DNA of 64,000 nucleotides from Exilibacterium tricleocarpae (GTDB lineage Bacteria; Pseudomonadota; Gammaproteobacteria; Pseudomonadales; Cellvibrionaceae): NCBI RefSeq assembly GCF_007004655.1, contig NZ_ML660090.1, positions 310,001 to 374,000 of the forward strand, read 5' to 3'. Shown piece by piece: positions 45,601 to 53,480 of this stretch (position 1 is its first letter; each line of letters starts with the position of its first letter). The notes under the pieces were generated by a model. It saw only the letters and a program-made list of their open reading frames with translations, ran no database searches and was not told where the DNA came from. The position numbers and the translations under genes were made by a program.

Positions 45601-46602
45601 CGCAAAGCTGCTACAGGCGCGCACTCTATAACGGTACTGACTGTCATCGTTTAAGTTTTCGTGTAAAAATGTTCGAGCCGTACCGACGGTATATGGTTGG
45701 TACAGACAGTCGGTGGCACCAGGTTGACGTTCACAGAAAAAGAATTCATAACGATCCAGCTCACCACCGGTGCTCGCCGCCCATTCAATCTCAACGGCAC
45801 TTCCCGGTGAGACATCGGGCACAGATATAGATGCAGGTTGATTCGGTGTGTGTATGACTTCCATTTCAATAACAGGGGAGTAACCGCTGCATTTGGTGTT
45901 TCTACAGGTTTTTACACGAAACTGATGGAACCCATCGGCGAGCTTGACGCCGGTCACGACATAGTTGTTGGTGGGACCGGTATACAGCTCGACCCAAGGA
46001 TTCAGGCCCGCAGACCCGGAGGGACCGGATATCGTCCGGCGTTGCAGGCGGTACTCCGTGGCACCCGGGTAATCATCCCATAGCAGTACCGGAAAACCCT
46101 CGCTTATTTCCGGAGCGGTGATCTCCGGCAGCGGCACGAATGTCTGTTGAGACGTATTTAAAGGATCAGGAGGTTCATTGGCAGGGCACACTCCGCAAGG
46201 GTTCGTCTGTTGCAAATAAGTCACGACACCTTCGTATCGGTAGGTACCGGGTATCAACGAAAAACTCGTCGAGGTCGCATTACACGAGATATTTTTCTTA
46301 TAGGTAGCATTGGTATTGATTTCCCTGGCCGTGATTTCACGGGATACACAGAAAGCTGATAGATTTGGCTGCGGCCCCCACCCGTTCCAGGAAACGGTAA
46401 AGTTGCCATTTTGATCATTGCCGGGCGCGGAGAAATTATCCCACGGGCCAGCTTGGGTTTCATTTGAATACACCAGTATAGCCAGTAGTGCAGTGCACAT
46501 CTGACCGATTGGCTTACTACCGGTGAATACGGATAGTGGCCGAAAAATTCTGCTATTAACCCGCTGGCCCCAGCGACCAACTTGTTGAATAAATGAAAAC
46601 AT
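42664..46602 (-). CDS. Secreted FN3 protein with a Tc toxin A-like C-terminal half
   Basis: The 1312-residue product has an extended signal region (hydrophobic MCTALLAILVYSN, cleavage after TQA near residue 51). Two FN3-like modules follow (about 157-255 and 262-350; EYRLQRRTISG, VEIEWAASTGGELDRYEF). The middle is helical. Residues 764-955 form two long helices flanking a hydrophobic, glycine-containing segment (GAGDIALTFMGFKGF to STVVKSIVGIG), the layout of the TcA pore-forming helices. The C-terminus (RNKIRSVAVNLL, then NVLDIELHFDHSY) resembles the TcB-binding end of TcA (pattern IKxISVTLP, LNDIILHIRYT). This likeness is from memory and is remote. No TcB or TcC gene adjoins. GGGGAG precedes the ATG. 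Confidence 0.7.
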   Translation of the reverse strand: MFSFIQQVGRWGQRVNSRIFRPLSVFTGSKPIGQMCTALLAILVYSNETQAGPWDNFSAPGNDQNGNFTVSWNGWGPQPNLSAFCVSREITAREINTNATYKKNISCNATSTSFSLIPGTYRYEGVVTYLQQTNPCGVCPANEPPDPLNTSQQTFVPLPEITAPEISEGFPVLLWDDYPGATEYRLQRRTISGPSGSAGLNPWVELYTGPTNNYVVTGVKLADGFHQFRVKTCRNTKCSGYSPVIEMEVIHTPNQPASISVPDVSPGSAVEIEWAASTGGELDRYEFFFCERQPGATDCLYQPYTVGTARTFLHENLNDDSQYRYRVRACSSFACSPFRTSGFMTAQVDPTEYLRRQLYYNKANDIDASEDGNQNQYARDLAAFRYLDLLYTVESGVVVNTYASGDATQSIDTLYGAAERARAANVEVDVIAALAKKPKHKGLKKLLLDIYHDRAVAEMLLYNEFIDRANIARLDGTPLAAELAELEAAFTTSDAALQKYFELFRAHWKIFLSFAESRRQLSPRYYPEGSTVAQDVASEVELFAGFKDVVLAYELLARVLESQNRSARLQALPPSGVADEATLSFYQSVLDDISSKEQMLRTILENNFQRELFDGEGNFFVSSGDNSGLAQTTMLYEVAVQETESTLAWMRGEKDYLGLPNDAAFIMQGPGGGGTADYYTFDLLAPTLEASAGPIETAIGAMETAKASYDNFRFQQDLLATEYTDRNRELNDTLFGLLGVEVGDLCAPGNDCVDIDDTVVAGSQIGLQHQNIELARLNLVNMQTQLENHIQRIRNEVEHRGTVAGINDALAAVEIKYGEDDIKLSDKIRELERKADDFNDVLTGISGAGDIALTFMGFKGFKDPFTLIKDVSSVAKGLSTVVKSIVGIGKERKIDDLETERQRLALAERAEINVLNAQMDDAAFVKTIKNLQLEVAVLELSIVQAQLAIRQELDRLNQMFSQAQRLISQILITNASLATRYFADPIHGRILTADMRQAERRVDLAKRWLSIAKSALEHKWQDTFSSLPSIAELRTAEDIRNFRTELIALNLGGSFGPGIEQAHDVFSIRNHVFGIAPDSAANTDFSHLLESHRHPDKLDWITLEFSTVKSIPPTFFQGPTVADNNPSCVLAAGTYRNKIRSVAVNLLTSHQDDGIPSPSVRLTYGGSSIRRTSTPGTVIATDEEGNVVGIEDEFVSTIPKFLVNGADLFVNSAQDMVFKDSFSQDMAASFNHHPENPTSQALKPIFVFKERSVAATRWRLSIKVGFAGSPIVDLSNVLDIELHFDHSYQSRFEPSQDPACDGGPLLLTPPTD

Positions 46603-46966
46603 ATCGAAAACTCCCCTAAGACTTTATATTCAGAGCCCAAACGCTTCAAAACTTTTAGACCCTGCCGGAAAAATGCTATTTTTGATTAATATTTCAATCT
46701 AAGAAATTTCTTCACTCTTCTTTGCATCAGCGAAGGCGTGATATTTTTATTTGTGACACTAACTACAGAAACACAGAGAACGATTTATCCTATCGGCGAG
46801 GGTAAATTTTGATAAATAACGAGATGAAATCAACTACCCGATCGGGTGGCTGTTTTAGAGGCCTCGGCACTGGTTCGCTGAAGGAACAATCTGTTAGGAT
46901 TGATCGACACGATAATAGGGGAGGTGCCTCATCGGCTGTTTGTACTACGATGACAGTGTCGGTTAG

Positions 46967-47245
46967 TTTCCGCTCCAAGGCCGGCCGGGCAAGAACCTGT
47001 GCGATAACGGCAGCCGCTGCGGTAACAATGCTTTTCTCGGCGGCAAGCCTACCGACGCCTGCGCCTGGGGGGTTTGTGCCGACGCTGACGAGTGCAGGGG
47101 TCATTCGGACTGCACCAGTAACCAATACTGCGGTGATCCGATTACCGGCAAGCGAAAGTGCAAAAGCCTGCTGGCCAAGGGACAGGCCTGCACCAAGAGA
47201 AGTCAGTGCGCATCGGGTCGATGCCAGCTTTTTCGGTGCAAGTGA
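46967..47245 (+). pseudogene. Fragment of a cysteine-rich secreted protein
   Basis: This frame has no start codon and follows an in-frame TAG at 46964, but its translation is strongly protein-like: 12 cysteines in about 85 residues, including GHSDCTSNQYCGDPITG and GQACTKRSQCASGRC, with GC-rich third positions. The spacing resembles Dickkopf-type disulfide-rich modules found in secreted bacterial proteins. Upstream frames contain further stops (46929 region), so the N-terminus and signal peptide appear lost. Overlapping frames of 111-160 codons have no such pattern and are rejected. It sits between the Tc-like gene and small secreted protein genes. Confidence 0.55.
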
Positions 47246-47731
47246 CTCGAGTGATCGATTTGGGCAAGCGTTGCTAACAGCACCTCTTTGATCTGCCCCA
47301 TACCTTCGTCAGGCCTATTAAGTCCCGCCTGATTTTGTGTTTCAACGATAAAAAAATGCTTCGCACCATCAATAACGAGGGAAGGCTGTCATAAGCTTAG
47401 CTTGTGCAAAGGTTTGTTTTATTTCACTAAAAGCTTGACCACAGGCAAAGGCGGGCAGCAAGGTAGCACCACAGTTTTGCTAGTCCTATCAGCAATGAAC
47501 TTACAGTTTTAACAGAAGGGACCCTATATTCTATAAACCATAGAAAAAGCACTGGCAGTATGATATTCCTGGACCGGATATAGCGTAAGAATATACGAGT
47601 TCGGTTTCAGACCAACTCGGTATATCGGCGATACCCGAACTAACAGAGAGCCTATTGCAGTAAGCGGCAGTTCTGCTGGTTTGAGTCATCAACGTCGGCA
47701 GCGGGCCGATAACGTGAAAAAGGGATATCCA
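47246..47731. other. Intergenic stretch without a recognisable gene
   Basis: No frame of note and no repeat shared with the rest of the window. Only the last 20 bases can be assigned, as the ribosome-binding region (AAGGGA) of the next gene. Confidence 0.5.
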
Positions 47732-48070
47732 ATGAAAACAGTTAAATCTTCCATAGCATCAATGGTAGGCATAGCATGCCTAATATCTGCTGAAGTTTAT
47801 GCTCTCAAAGGAAAACTAAATCAAGTGTACAACTACTCTTACCTCAATGGCCTCCTGCTCAATTGGGATGCTGGCTACACTGATCCCACCAACTGTCCGA
47901 ATCCCAATCGCATGACTGTGCGAGGCGATGATGTAAATGGACAAGCCATGATTGGCATGGTTTTTATCGCATTGACTACCGATTACACGCTGAACTGCGT
48001 TCCTAAACCAGACTGCAATGGCATAAACGGCACTGCCGAAGCAAACTACTGCATTATGTCTAAAGGCTGA
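47732..48070 (+). CDS. Small secreted protein, unknown function
   Basis: The 112-residue product starts MKTVKSSIASMVGIACLISA, a Sec signal peptide cleaved near VYA (residue 25). The mature part has four cysteines (DPTNCPN, LNCVPKPDCNG, ANYCIM) and a central hydrophobic run MIGMVFIALTTDY. AAGGGA lies 8 nt before the ATG; an upstream in-frame start at 47681 lacks support. I do not recognise the family. It is followed by another small secreted protein gene. Confidence 0.65.
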   Translation: MKTVKSSIASMVGIACLISAEVYALKGKLNQVYNYSYLNGLLLNWDAGYTDPTNCPNPNRMTVRGDDVNGQAMIGMVFIALTTDYTLNCVPKPDCNGINGTAEANYCIMSKG

Positions 48071-48155
48071 GAGTCTTCTATGCCTATGCTGTGCTGACCC
48101 GGGCGCAGCCGGCGCCTGGTTCCAGGGTAAACACCAGCTTTCGTAAATGGCTTCA

Positions 48156-48208
48156 AAGTATGGAGCCAGAGTAAAATCTCTTGGGAATCTTACTCTGGCT
48201 CCATACTT
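48156..48208. terminator. Perfect 19-bp inverted repeat
   Basis: AAGTATGGAGCCAGAGTAA (48156-48174) and its perfect complement (48190-48208) flank a 15-nt loop. It lies 86 bp after a stop codon and 200 bp before the next gene. There is no T-run, so it may be a bidirectional processing hairpin or a repeat remnant. The rest of 48071-48409 shows nothing else. Confidence 0.55.
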
Positions 48209-48409
48209 ATATAGCTCTTTTATAAAGTCGAAGAAATATCTGTATGATCAAGGTGGATGAAGGCGCCATCTATAGGGTTTCGTCCAAATATCCTCCGTAT
48301 ATGAGTAGATTGACTGCCCTGGTTTGACTACCATCGCTTGTCTATATAAAGAAGCTCGTAGCATTACACTCCAAATCGCGTTTAGTTTCTTACTCGCCGG
48401 GTATTTATC

Positions 48410-48823
48410 ATGCTTAAAAGAATTTTTTATATTCCCTTTTTTGCTATTACTGCTCTGGCGGCAAATAGCGGAGAAGTCGGCACTGCCAGAATCGAAACTA
48501 TTGGTGGTTCGGCGTCAAACCCAGTCTCGCACATCGCCAGGGTTAAGAATTCAAATCAAATCCAAATATACGTGATGACCACCAAAGGTAAAGTCGGTGA
48601 AATTTGTGCGGTCCATTGGGCTCATAGCAATGGAACTTCCGGTGTATACGCGTTGCCTGAAATGGACTTTCGACCCTTGCCTCAACAGGTCGAAATTGGC
48701 GTAACACTAGGCATTTATTCTAGCACTAAGGACTATCCGGCGCCTGGTGGGCCCGGTACTTTGACAACCTGGGTAGAATGCCCGATCAGTGGTGCTTCAA
48801 AACCCAAAAAAACACAGCTCTGA
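48410..48823 (+). CDS. Small secreted protein, unknown function
   Basis: The 137-residue product begins MLKRIFYIPFFAITALAANS, a Sec signal peptide (cleavage after ALA, near residue 17). The mature part is beta-rich in pattern (ARVKNSNQIQIYVMTTKGKV) with two cysteines (GEICAVHW, WVECPIS), possibly one disulfide. I do not recognise the family. The A/T content is higher than in the catabolic region, suggesting acquired DNA, as for its neighbour. Confidence 0.65.
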   Translation: MLKRIFYIPFFAITALAANSGEVGTARIETIGGSASNPVSHIARVKNSNQIQIYVMTTKGKVGEICAVHWAHSNGTSGVYALPEMDFRPLPQQVEIGVTLGIYSSTKDYPAPGGPGTLTTWVECPISGASKPKKTQL

Positions 48824-49041
48824 CCAAATCGGTCGTCCATAAAAACGTTCCCAATAAGATGTCTATTGTCTTGCGAGACATCCTAGACACTAAAACCCGG
48901 GCGATCCGCCCTGGCTACTCGTTAAAGTATCCAAGTTTACAGTCCCCCGGTACAAACGACGAACTTAACTGACGAATTTCAAAAATCTGTAAGATTTGAC
49001 GTTGAAGACGCTCTAGGCTCTGACCCGTAGCAGCACATCGG

Positions 49042-50250
49042 ATGCCGGGAATGGGTACAAACAAAGACGCTTCTGGAAGTGATCATATCGGCCAGCGCTT
49101 ACACGGGCTGGACTTTTTGCGTGCCGTGATGATGAGCCTGGGTGTGGTACTACATTCAGCACAACTCTATTTGACTATGGACATGGTCGACTATTATCGG
49201 GACCCCATGCGCTCGGTCAGCATGGACCTGACACTGATCTTTATCAACACTTTTCGCATGCCCACGTTTTACCTGCTATCGGGGTTCTTTACCGCACTGT
49301 TGCTGGCGCGGCGAGGTCCTGACAGAATGTTCCGAAATCGTTATCAACGGCTGGTTATTCCCTTTATCCTGTTTTTGCCGCCACTGGCTATCAGTATGAC
49401 CTTGCTGCGTATTGTAGCTGCCAATGTAATGGCCACCGGTGACTTTGGTCTCGATATAAACCTGATCGATAGACCGCGAATCCTTTGGGACAATACGCAC
49501 AACCTCTGGTTTCTCTATTATCTGATCATGTATGTAGTCAGCGTCTGGCTGGCACTGCAACTGTGCCGTTATCTACCTGATGATTTTTGTGCGCATATAC
49601 GCCGATGGACGGCGCGAACACCGGCCTACTCAATCGTGGCGATATTCACCGTAAGTCTGTCTCTGGCCGCAATCGGCAGCTTCAGCGAGGCAGGGCGGAT
49701 CACCGGAAAACTCAGCTTTATGCCATCAATCAGCGTATATCTTTACTTCGGCATATGCTTTTTGACCGGCTGGGTGCTGTTCCAACGCCGGGAAGACATT
49801 ACCGTTTTGGCACGGCGAGGCTGGGGTTATATGACAGCAGCCTGCTTTTTTCTGGTGGTTGCTTTGGTTTGTTTTGAATTGCAAGGTAAGTCGGACGCTG
49901 CCGGCTATCAACTGTTTCACACCTTGTTATCAGTGAGCACAGGTTTATCCGTCTGTTTTTTTATGCTGGCTTTTGTGGGACTGTTTTGCCGTTACTTTCA
50001 TCGTCACCAGCCCTGGATTCGCTACTTCTCAGACAGCGCCTACTGGGTTTTTATTTCACATTCCGTGCCTATGATTTTGCTTGCTTTGCCCATGCACAGT
50101 TGGGAGGTGGTCGCCGAAATCAAGTTCCTGCTGGTTTGTTCGGGCACCATGCTAGTTTGTATGCTCACTTATCACCGATGGGTCCGCAATACCCGTATCG
50201 GTGAAATACTGAATGGACGCCGCTATGGGACTTTGCCAAAGCCTCCTTAG
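49042..50250 (+). CDS. Membrane acyltransferase family 3 protein (OpgC/OafA type)
   Basis: The 402-residue protein has about ten TM helices. The N-terminal HGLDFLRAVMMSLGVVLHSA holds the catalytic His of acyltransferase-3 enzymes, which O-acylate surface glycans, peptidoglycan or glucans using acyl-CoA or acyl carriers. Other family-like stretches are PTFYLLSGFFTALLLARRGP, RYQRLVIPFILFLPPLAI and NLWFLYYLIMY. No glycan genes lie nearby, so the acceptor cannot be named. The second Met (residue 4) is an alternative start. Confidence 0.87.
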   Translation: MPGMGTNKDASGSDHIGQRLHGLDFLRAVMMSLGVVLHSAQLYLTMDMVDYYRDPMRSVSMDLTLIFINTFRMPTFYLLSGFFTALLLARRGPDRMFRNRYQRLVIPFILFLPPLAISMTLLRIVAANVMATGDFGLDINLIDRPRILWDNTHNLWFLYYLIMYVVSVWLALQLCRYLPDDFCAHIRRWTARTPAYSIVAIFTVSLSLAAIGSFSEAGRITGKLSFMPSISVYLYFGICFLTGWVLFQRREDITVLARRGWGYMTAACFFLVVALVCFELQGKSDAAGYQLFHTLLSVSTGLSVCFFMLAFVGLFCRYFHRHQPWIRYFSDSAYWVFISHSVPMILLALPMHSWEVVAEIKFLLVCSGTMLVCMLTYHRWVRNTRIGEILNGRRYGTLPKPP

Positions 50251-50445
50251 GGCACTCCGTTGATGTCTTTGGTGGAGTAAAGGGGACCCCAAAGTGCTAA
50301 CAACATCACGCCAGAGGTTACAAAAACGGGAATTTTAATTTTAAAAGTCTATTGATTGAAGCCAGAAGCGAGGCTCCAAAAGACAAAACATCCATAGTAT
50401 TTGCAGAGTAGAGCAAATGGTTTCATAATTCATCTCTTTGAATAA

Positions 50446-50498
50446 TTAACGCATCAAGAAGCGGAGGCCTTACACCTCCACTTCTGAACTTGTTATAG
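50446..50498 (-). other. Integron attC site C (after the beta-barrel cassette)
   Basis: Read on the minus strand, TATAACAAGTTCAGAAGTGG leads into a hairpin with AGAAGTGGAGG/CCTCCGCTTCT (one extrahelical G) and ends TGATGCGTTAAT. The paired ends (TATAAC.../...GCGTTAA), the internal imperfect palindrome with an unpaired base and the position just after a stop codon (50512) fit a short attC of about 53 bp. Confidence 0.7.
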
Positions 50499-50511
50499 CT
50501 TTGGATACCAA

Positions 50512-51003
50512 TTAAAAATAGATAGCGATTCCGACATTTACCGTTATCAGGTCGCCCGAATCATGGCTAACTAATTTAGTACGAATATCAAAATTCTCTC
50601 CTTGCATAAATGCCACCCCGATGCCAAAGAATGCTTCCGTACTTGATTCATCTATGTCTATCGTAAATGAACCAAGTGAAACTGTATCATCAGCTTCCAG
50701 GCGCTCCGCGCCCAGGACCGCAAATAGCCTCACATTCTCTGACAGATTTCCACCAAGGTTCACACCATATGAGAGTGAATCTATATCAATTTCAAAGGGG
50801 CCAATACCGCCGTAATCGTTATAGCCGACTTCGATTTCAATGTGTTCATTGAATTGAACACCTCCCCCAACATTGAAATACAGACCATTGTCAAAATCCG
50901 TATCACCAAAGCCAATACCGCCATTAATAAATGGGCGTATTTCCGCACTAACAAATGCACTTGTCAGTAATAAAGATATTGAAAGTATGATTCTATTTAG
51001 CAT
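50512..51003 (-). CDS. Small outer-membrane beta-barrel protein (integron cassette gene)
   Basis: The 163-residue product has a signal peptide (MLNRIILSISLLLTSAFVSA) and an alternating pattern of eight-stranded barrels (RPFINGGIGFG, FNEHIEIEVGYNDYGG, VRLFAVLGAERLE, AFFGIGVAF), ending NVGIAIYF with terminal Phe. It resembles OmpA/OmpX-like porin-family proteins annotated in integron cassettes. AGGAAG precedes the ATG. An attC-like site directly follows the stop codon, marking it as a gene cassette on the minus strand. Confidence 0.82.
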   Translation of the reverse strand: MLNRIILSISLLLTSAFVSAEIRPFINGGIGFGDTDFDNGLYFNVGGGVQFNEHIEIEVGYNDYGGIGPFEIDIDSLSYGVNLGGNLSENVRLFAVLGAERLEADDTVSLGSFTIDIDESSTEAFFGIGVAFMQGENFDIRTKLVSHDSGDLITVNVGIAIYF

Positions 51004-51339
51004 ACAGCTTCCTTTAGTTGTTATCAGTTATGGAAATTTTGTTATCTTCTAAAGAGTCTCTCTATTTACCCTCCTTATAGTTTTTGGCACTGGGAATTGA
51101 CGACGTTCCGATCGCTATAAGCGAAAACCCTGGCTGGAATGACTCATCACCTGAAAGGTCCTGTTTCATTTGATTTAGACTTTTTTATAAGACTCTACCG
51201 TAGTTGAATTTTTAGTGACTCCGTCTGTTCAGCTGGTTAACAAAATAGTCAATAGTATTATTAGTAAACGACTAATCATCTTTTTCTGCTAAAAAATACA
51301 ACTCCATTAGCAAGGGACGAAAAACCAGAGCGAAGTGGC

Positions 51340-51650
51340 GGTTTTTTGGTCCCACTGGCTGGAATTGTCTACGCCCGGCATGGGCATTAACTAATGGGGT
51401 GAAAGTTTCCTGCAGGAAGATCACCGCCGGAAACCATGTCGTGATTAGACAATAACTGCTAGTGAATGGCAAGGACCAATCTGTGAGGAGAGGTTTGAGG
51501 GAAGCCGCTAACAAATCTGCGAGCTGATGAACAAGCAATAAAGTGATAGAGGGGACGGCGGGATTAAAAAACAATCAATGGTTTGCTGTATAAAAATCAG
51601 CCCCTCCGTCTCCTTTTGTCACTCAGTCCGCGCGCTTTGACTCATTATGT
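51340..51650 (+). mobile_element. Probable group II intron fragment (5' RNA domain, no ORF)
   Basis: The strand reads CGCCCGGCATGGGC, TAATGGGGTGAAAGT, AAGGACCAATCTGTGAGG, GGGAAGCCGCTAAC, then GAGCTGATGAACAAGC and a hairpin with GAGGGGACGG. From memory this order is that of the 5' domain I region of bacterial group II introns. No reverse transcriptase gene follows, so it is a remnant. It lies where the attC of the MAPEG cassette is expected, and in opposite orientation to the cassette genes, as group IIC-attC introns do. A 100-codon minus-strand frame across it is rejected. The 51004-51339 stretch upstream shows no gene. Confidence 0.4.
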
Positions 51651-51661
51651 ATCATTCCTAA

Positions 51662-52252
51662 TTAACCACCACCTGACCAAACCAGGCTTAGAAAAATATA
51701 ACTAGCTATCCCGTACATGGCCAAAAGTCCCAACGTCATGAAACCGCTTCGAAACTCATCTTTACCGTTAAGATAGCTGTATGTATAACCCACGCGAGCT
51801 AAAGAAAATAAAATCAACCAAGTGACGGCTGCCAAATTGGATGGCGAAGTAAATATGAAGGGTAATGCAAGCAACGAAAAATAGAGTGTATTTTCGCTGG
51901 TATTTCGATGTGCATTGTGAACTCGTTCCAGTTCATAACGGGCATGATCAGAGATATCTTCTCTATGCACTTCACTATTCTTCCATTCTTCCGGTGTGGT
52001 ACGCATTTTGTAACGTACTCTCGTCAACTCGGTAGCCGTCATAAGCCACGTGTGATTTATACAGAATATTATTGCCGAGATAGACAGTGCCAGGAGGCAA
52101 AAGTAGTTAGGAAGACTTACTGTAAACGGTGACACCTCCAGGATTAAAAGGTTTAATAGTATAGAAACTGCTGCAACTCCCATTGGATAGGCAATTACTA
52201 TTTTCATTGTCTTTTTTTGATGACTGTCTAAATTTTCCAAAGCTTTACCCAT
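51662..52252 (-). CDS. MAPEG family membrane protein (integron cassette gene)
   Basis: The 196-residue product has four hydrophobic segments and the MAPEG signature ELERVHNAHRNTSENTLYFS followed by LFSLARVGYTYSYLNGKDEF, closest in pattern to microsomal prostaglandin E synthase-1 and bacterial MAPEG proteins that use glutathione. The catalytic-type arginine is in LARVGYTYSY. The ATG follows an attC end almost directly, which is usual in cassettes and explains the lack of a Shine-Dalgarno. Start at residue 16 is possible. The substrate is unknown. Confidence 0.85.
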   Translation of the reverse strand: MGKALENLDSHQKKTMKIVIAYPMGVAAVSILLNLLILEVSPFTVSLPNYFCLLALSISAIIFCINHTWLMTATELTRVRYKMRTTPEEWKNSEVHREDISDHARYELERVHNAHRNTSENTLYFSLLALPFIFTSPSNLAAVTWLILFSLARVGYTYSYLNGKDEFRSGFMTLGLLAMYGIASYIFLSLVWSGGG

Positions 52253-52267
52253 GTTTAGCTGCCAGCT

Positions 52268-52372
52268 ACATAACGCAGACCGAACTTCCAGACAGAAGTG
52301 ACGGCCGCTTTTTGGCCGACGTTTATGGCCGTCAAATTGCGCGATTTTTTAGGAAATTGGTGATGCATTATA
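52268..52372 (-). other. Integron attC site B (after the ABM-like cassette)
   Basis: On the minus strand the site begins at the TTATAATGC that contains the stop codon of the upstream gene and ends GTCTGCGTTATG 15 bp before the MAPEG start. Its ends pair (CCAATTTCC with GGAAGTTCGG; GCATTA-like with TAACGC) and the centre has GACGGCC/GGCCGTC. About 105 bp. Confidence 0.75.
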
Positions 52373-52763
52373 AGCCGTGACCACCTAATAGTTTTCCTGT
52401 TTGGTGTGTCATGCCAGAAATTAATGGCCGGGCCGTAGATATGAGGCTTTGAATTCCCGGTACGGCCAAGGATGCTTGATGATCCTCTTTAGAGCCCCAT
52501 ATTTCGGTAATAAGTACGGAGTCTTTTTCGGACGTTGAAAGTTGGACAATGTAAAGTTTACACCCCTTCAATGAGGCCACCAATTCGGATGCCTTTAACA
52601 TTATCTTTGCTAGCTCTTCACCATTTCCAGGAGTTGCTGTCATAACCACCTGCATGCCAAAATCCATATTCTCTCCAATTTTCGTTTTTTTCGACTCAGC
52701 ATTCGAGGCCACCGAAAAAACAAATATTAATAAAGCTATAAATGTAAGTTGTAATTTGTTCAT
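52368..52763 (-). CDS. Exported ABM-like protein (antibiotic biosynthesis monooxygenase fold; cassette gene)
   Basis: The 131-residue product has a signal peptide (MNKLQLTFIALLIFVFSVAS, cleavage near SNA) and a ferredoxin-like ABM domain: MQVVMTATPGNGEELAKIML, GCKLYIVQLSTSEKDSVLIT, EIWGSKEDHQASL. ABM proteins include small heme-less monooxygenases and stress proteins (YgiN type); export is unusual. attC-like sites lie directly on both sides, so the gene is a complete integron cassette. Start follows the attC end by 9 bp. Confidence 0.82.
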   Translation of the reverse strand: MNKLQLTFIALLIFVFSVASNAESKKTKIGENMDFGMQVVMTATPGNGEELAKIMLKASELVASLKGCKLYIVQLSTSEKDSVLITEIWGSKEDHQASLAVPGIQSLISTARPLISGMTHQTGKLLGGHGL

Positions 52764-52771
52764 AAATTTTT

Positions 52772-52856
52772 CTAACGCCCAACGTAAAGGGCCGGAGCAA
52801 GCACCGCTTGCTTCGATCCAGCCCGAAGGGCACCTTTCATAAGTTTGTTATGTTAG
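52772..52856 (-). other. Integron attC site A (upstream of the ABM-like cassette)
   Basis: On the minus strand the site runs from CTAACATAACAAAC to ACGTTGGGCGTTAG. The ends are complementary (CTAAC/GTTAG), and the interior folds as GGGCTGG..GCAAGC-GGT-GCTTGC..CCGGCCC with unpaired bases. The GTTGGGCGTTAGA end is the common cassette junction sequence. About 85 bp. Confidence 0.82.
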
Positions 52857-53480
52857 TGGGTATATGCACCTGTAATTTTTGACACCCGCTTTGCTTATTG
52901 CGATATCGAATACCCGATCTAAGGACCTGATCGGCAGCGGATTTCCCGAAGCACTCTCATACTGTCCACTGCAAAGCGAGTTTCTCCGGTTATCCGAAAT
53001 AATAGGACCCAACTATCCCCCTGCACAAAGTATCTAAGTCATTGATAATGCCACTTATTTTTCTGTTGCCTGGCAGAAAGCGAGCAACGATGTAGTATAA
53101 AGGGAGAAATCTATTTGACAACAACCAAGTAGACTGTATAAAAAAACAGTCTATTTGGCGCACACCAGGAAGGTGAACGCCGATGGCAAGCCCATTTATT
53201 GTGGAACACTCAATGGGCGCCGCTAGGGACTAGTCCCGAAGCACTAGCCGTAGCGGCCCCAGATCAGGCGATCATGGCCTTTGGGTAAAATGACTTTTAA
53301 TCAAGACACTCATAGTAAACTGATAAATGCCTTTTCGAGCATTAGAGTTCAGTACTTTTTGAAAAGCGTGTATCAATATCATGAGTAAAATTGTGAAAAG
53401 GCTGTGTACTGCCCGCTACCGAGATATCGAAGTTGGGGTCAGCACCAATCTCTTCGAGGTACTTGCCCCTGTCCGAGTAG
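52857..53480. other. Stretch without an intact gene beyond the cassette array
   Basis: No frame over 60 codons and no further attC was found, so the array seems to end or begin at site A. The last 130 bp may be older coding sequence of the glycosidase remnant in a shifted frame (TNLFEVLAPVR at about 53439-53470). Confidence 0.5.

Noticed and set aside
46809-47291. A 160-codon plus-strand frame and a 111-codon minus-strand frame
   Set aside because: Another plus-strand frame in the same place shows a clear Cys-rich pattern and coding-like third positions; these two do not.
51272-51574. A 100-codon minus-strand frame
   Set aside because: It lies antisense to a likely group II intron RNA fragment and shows no family feature.
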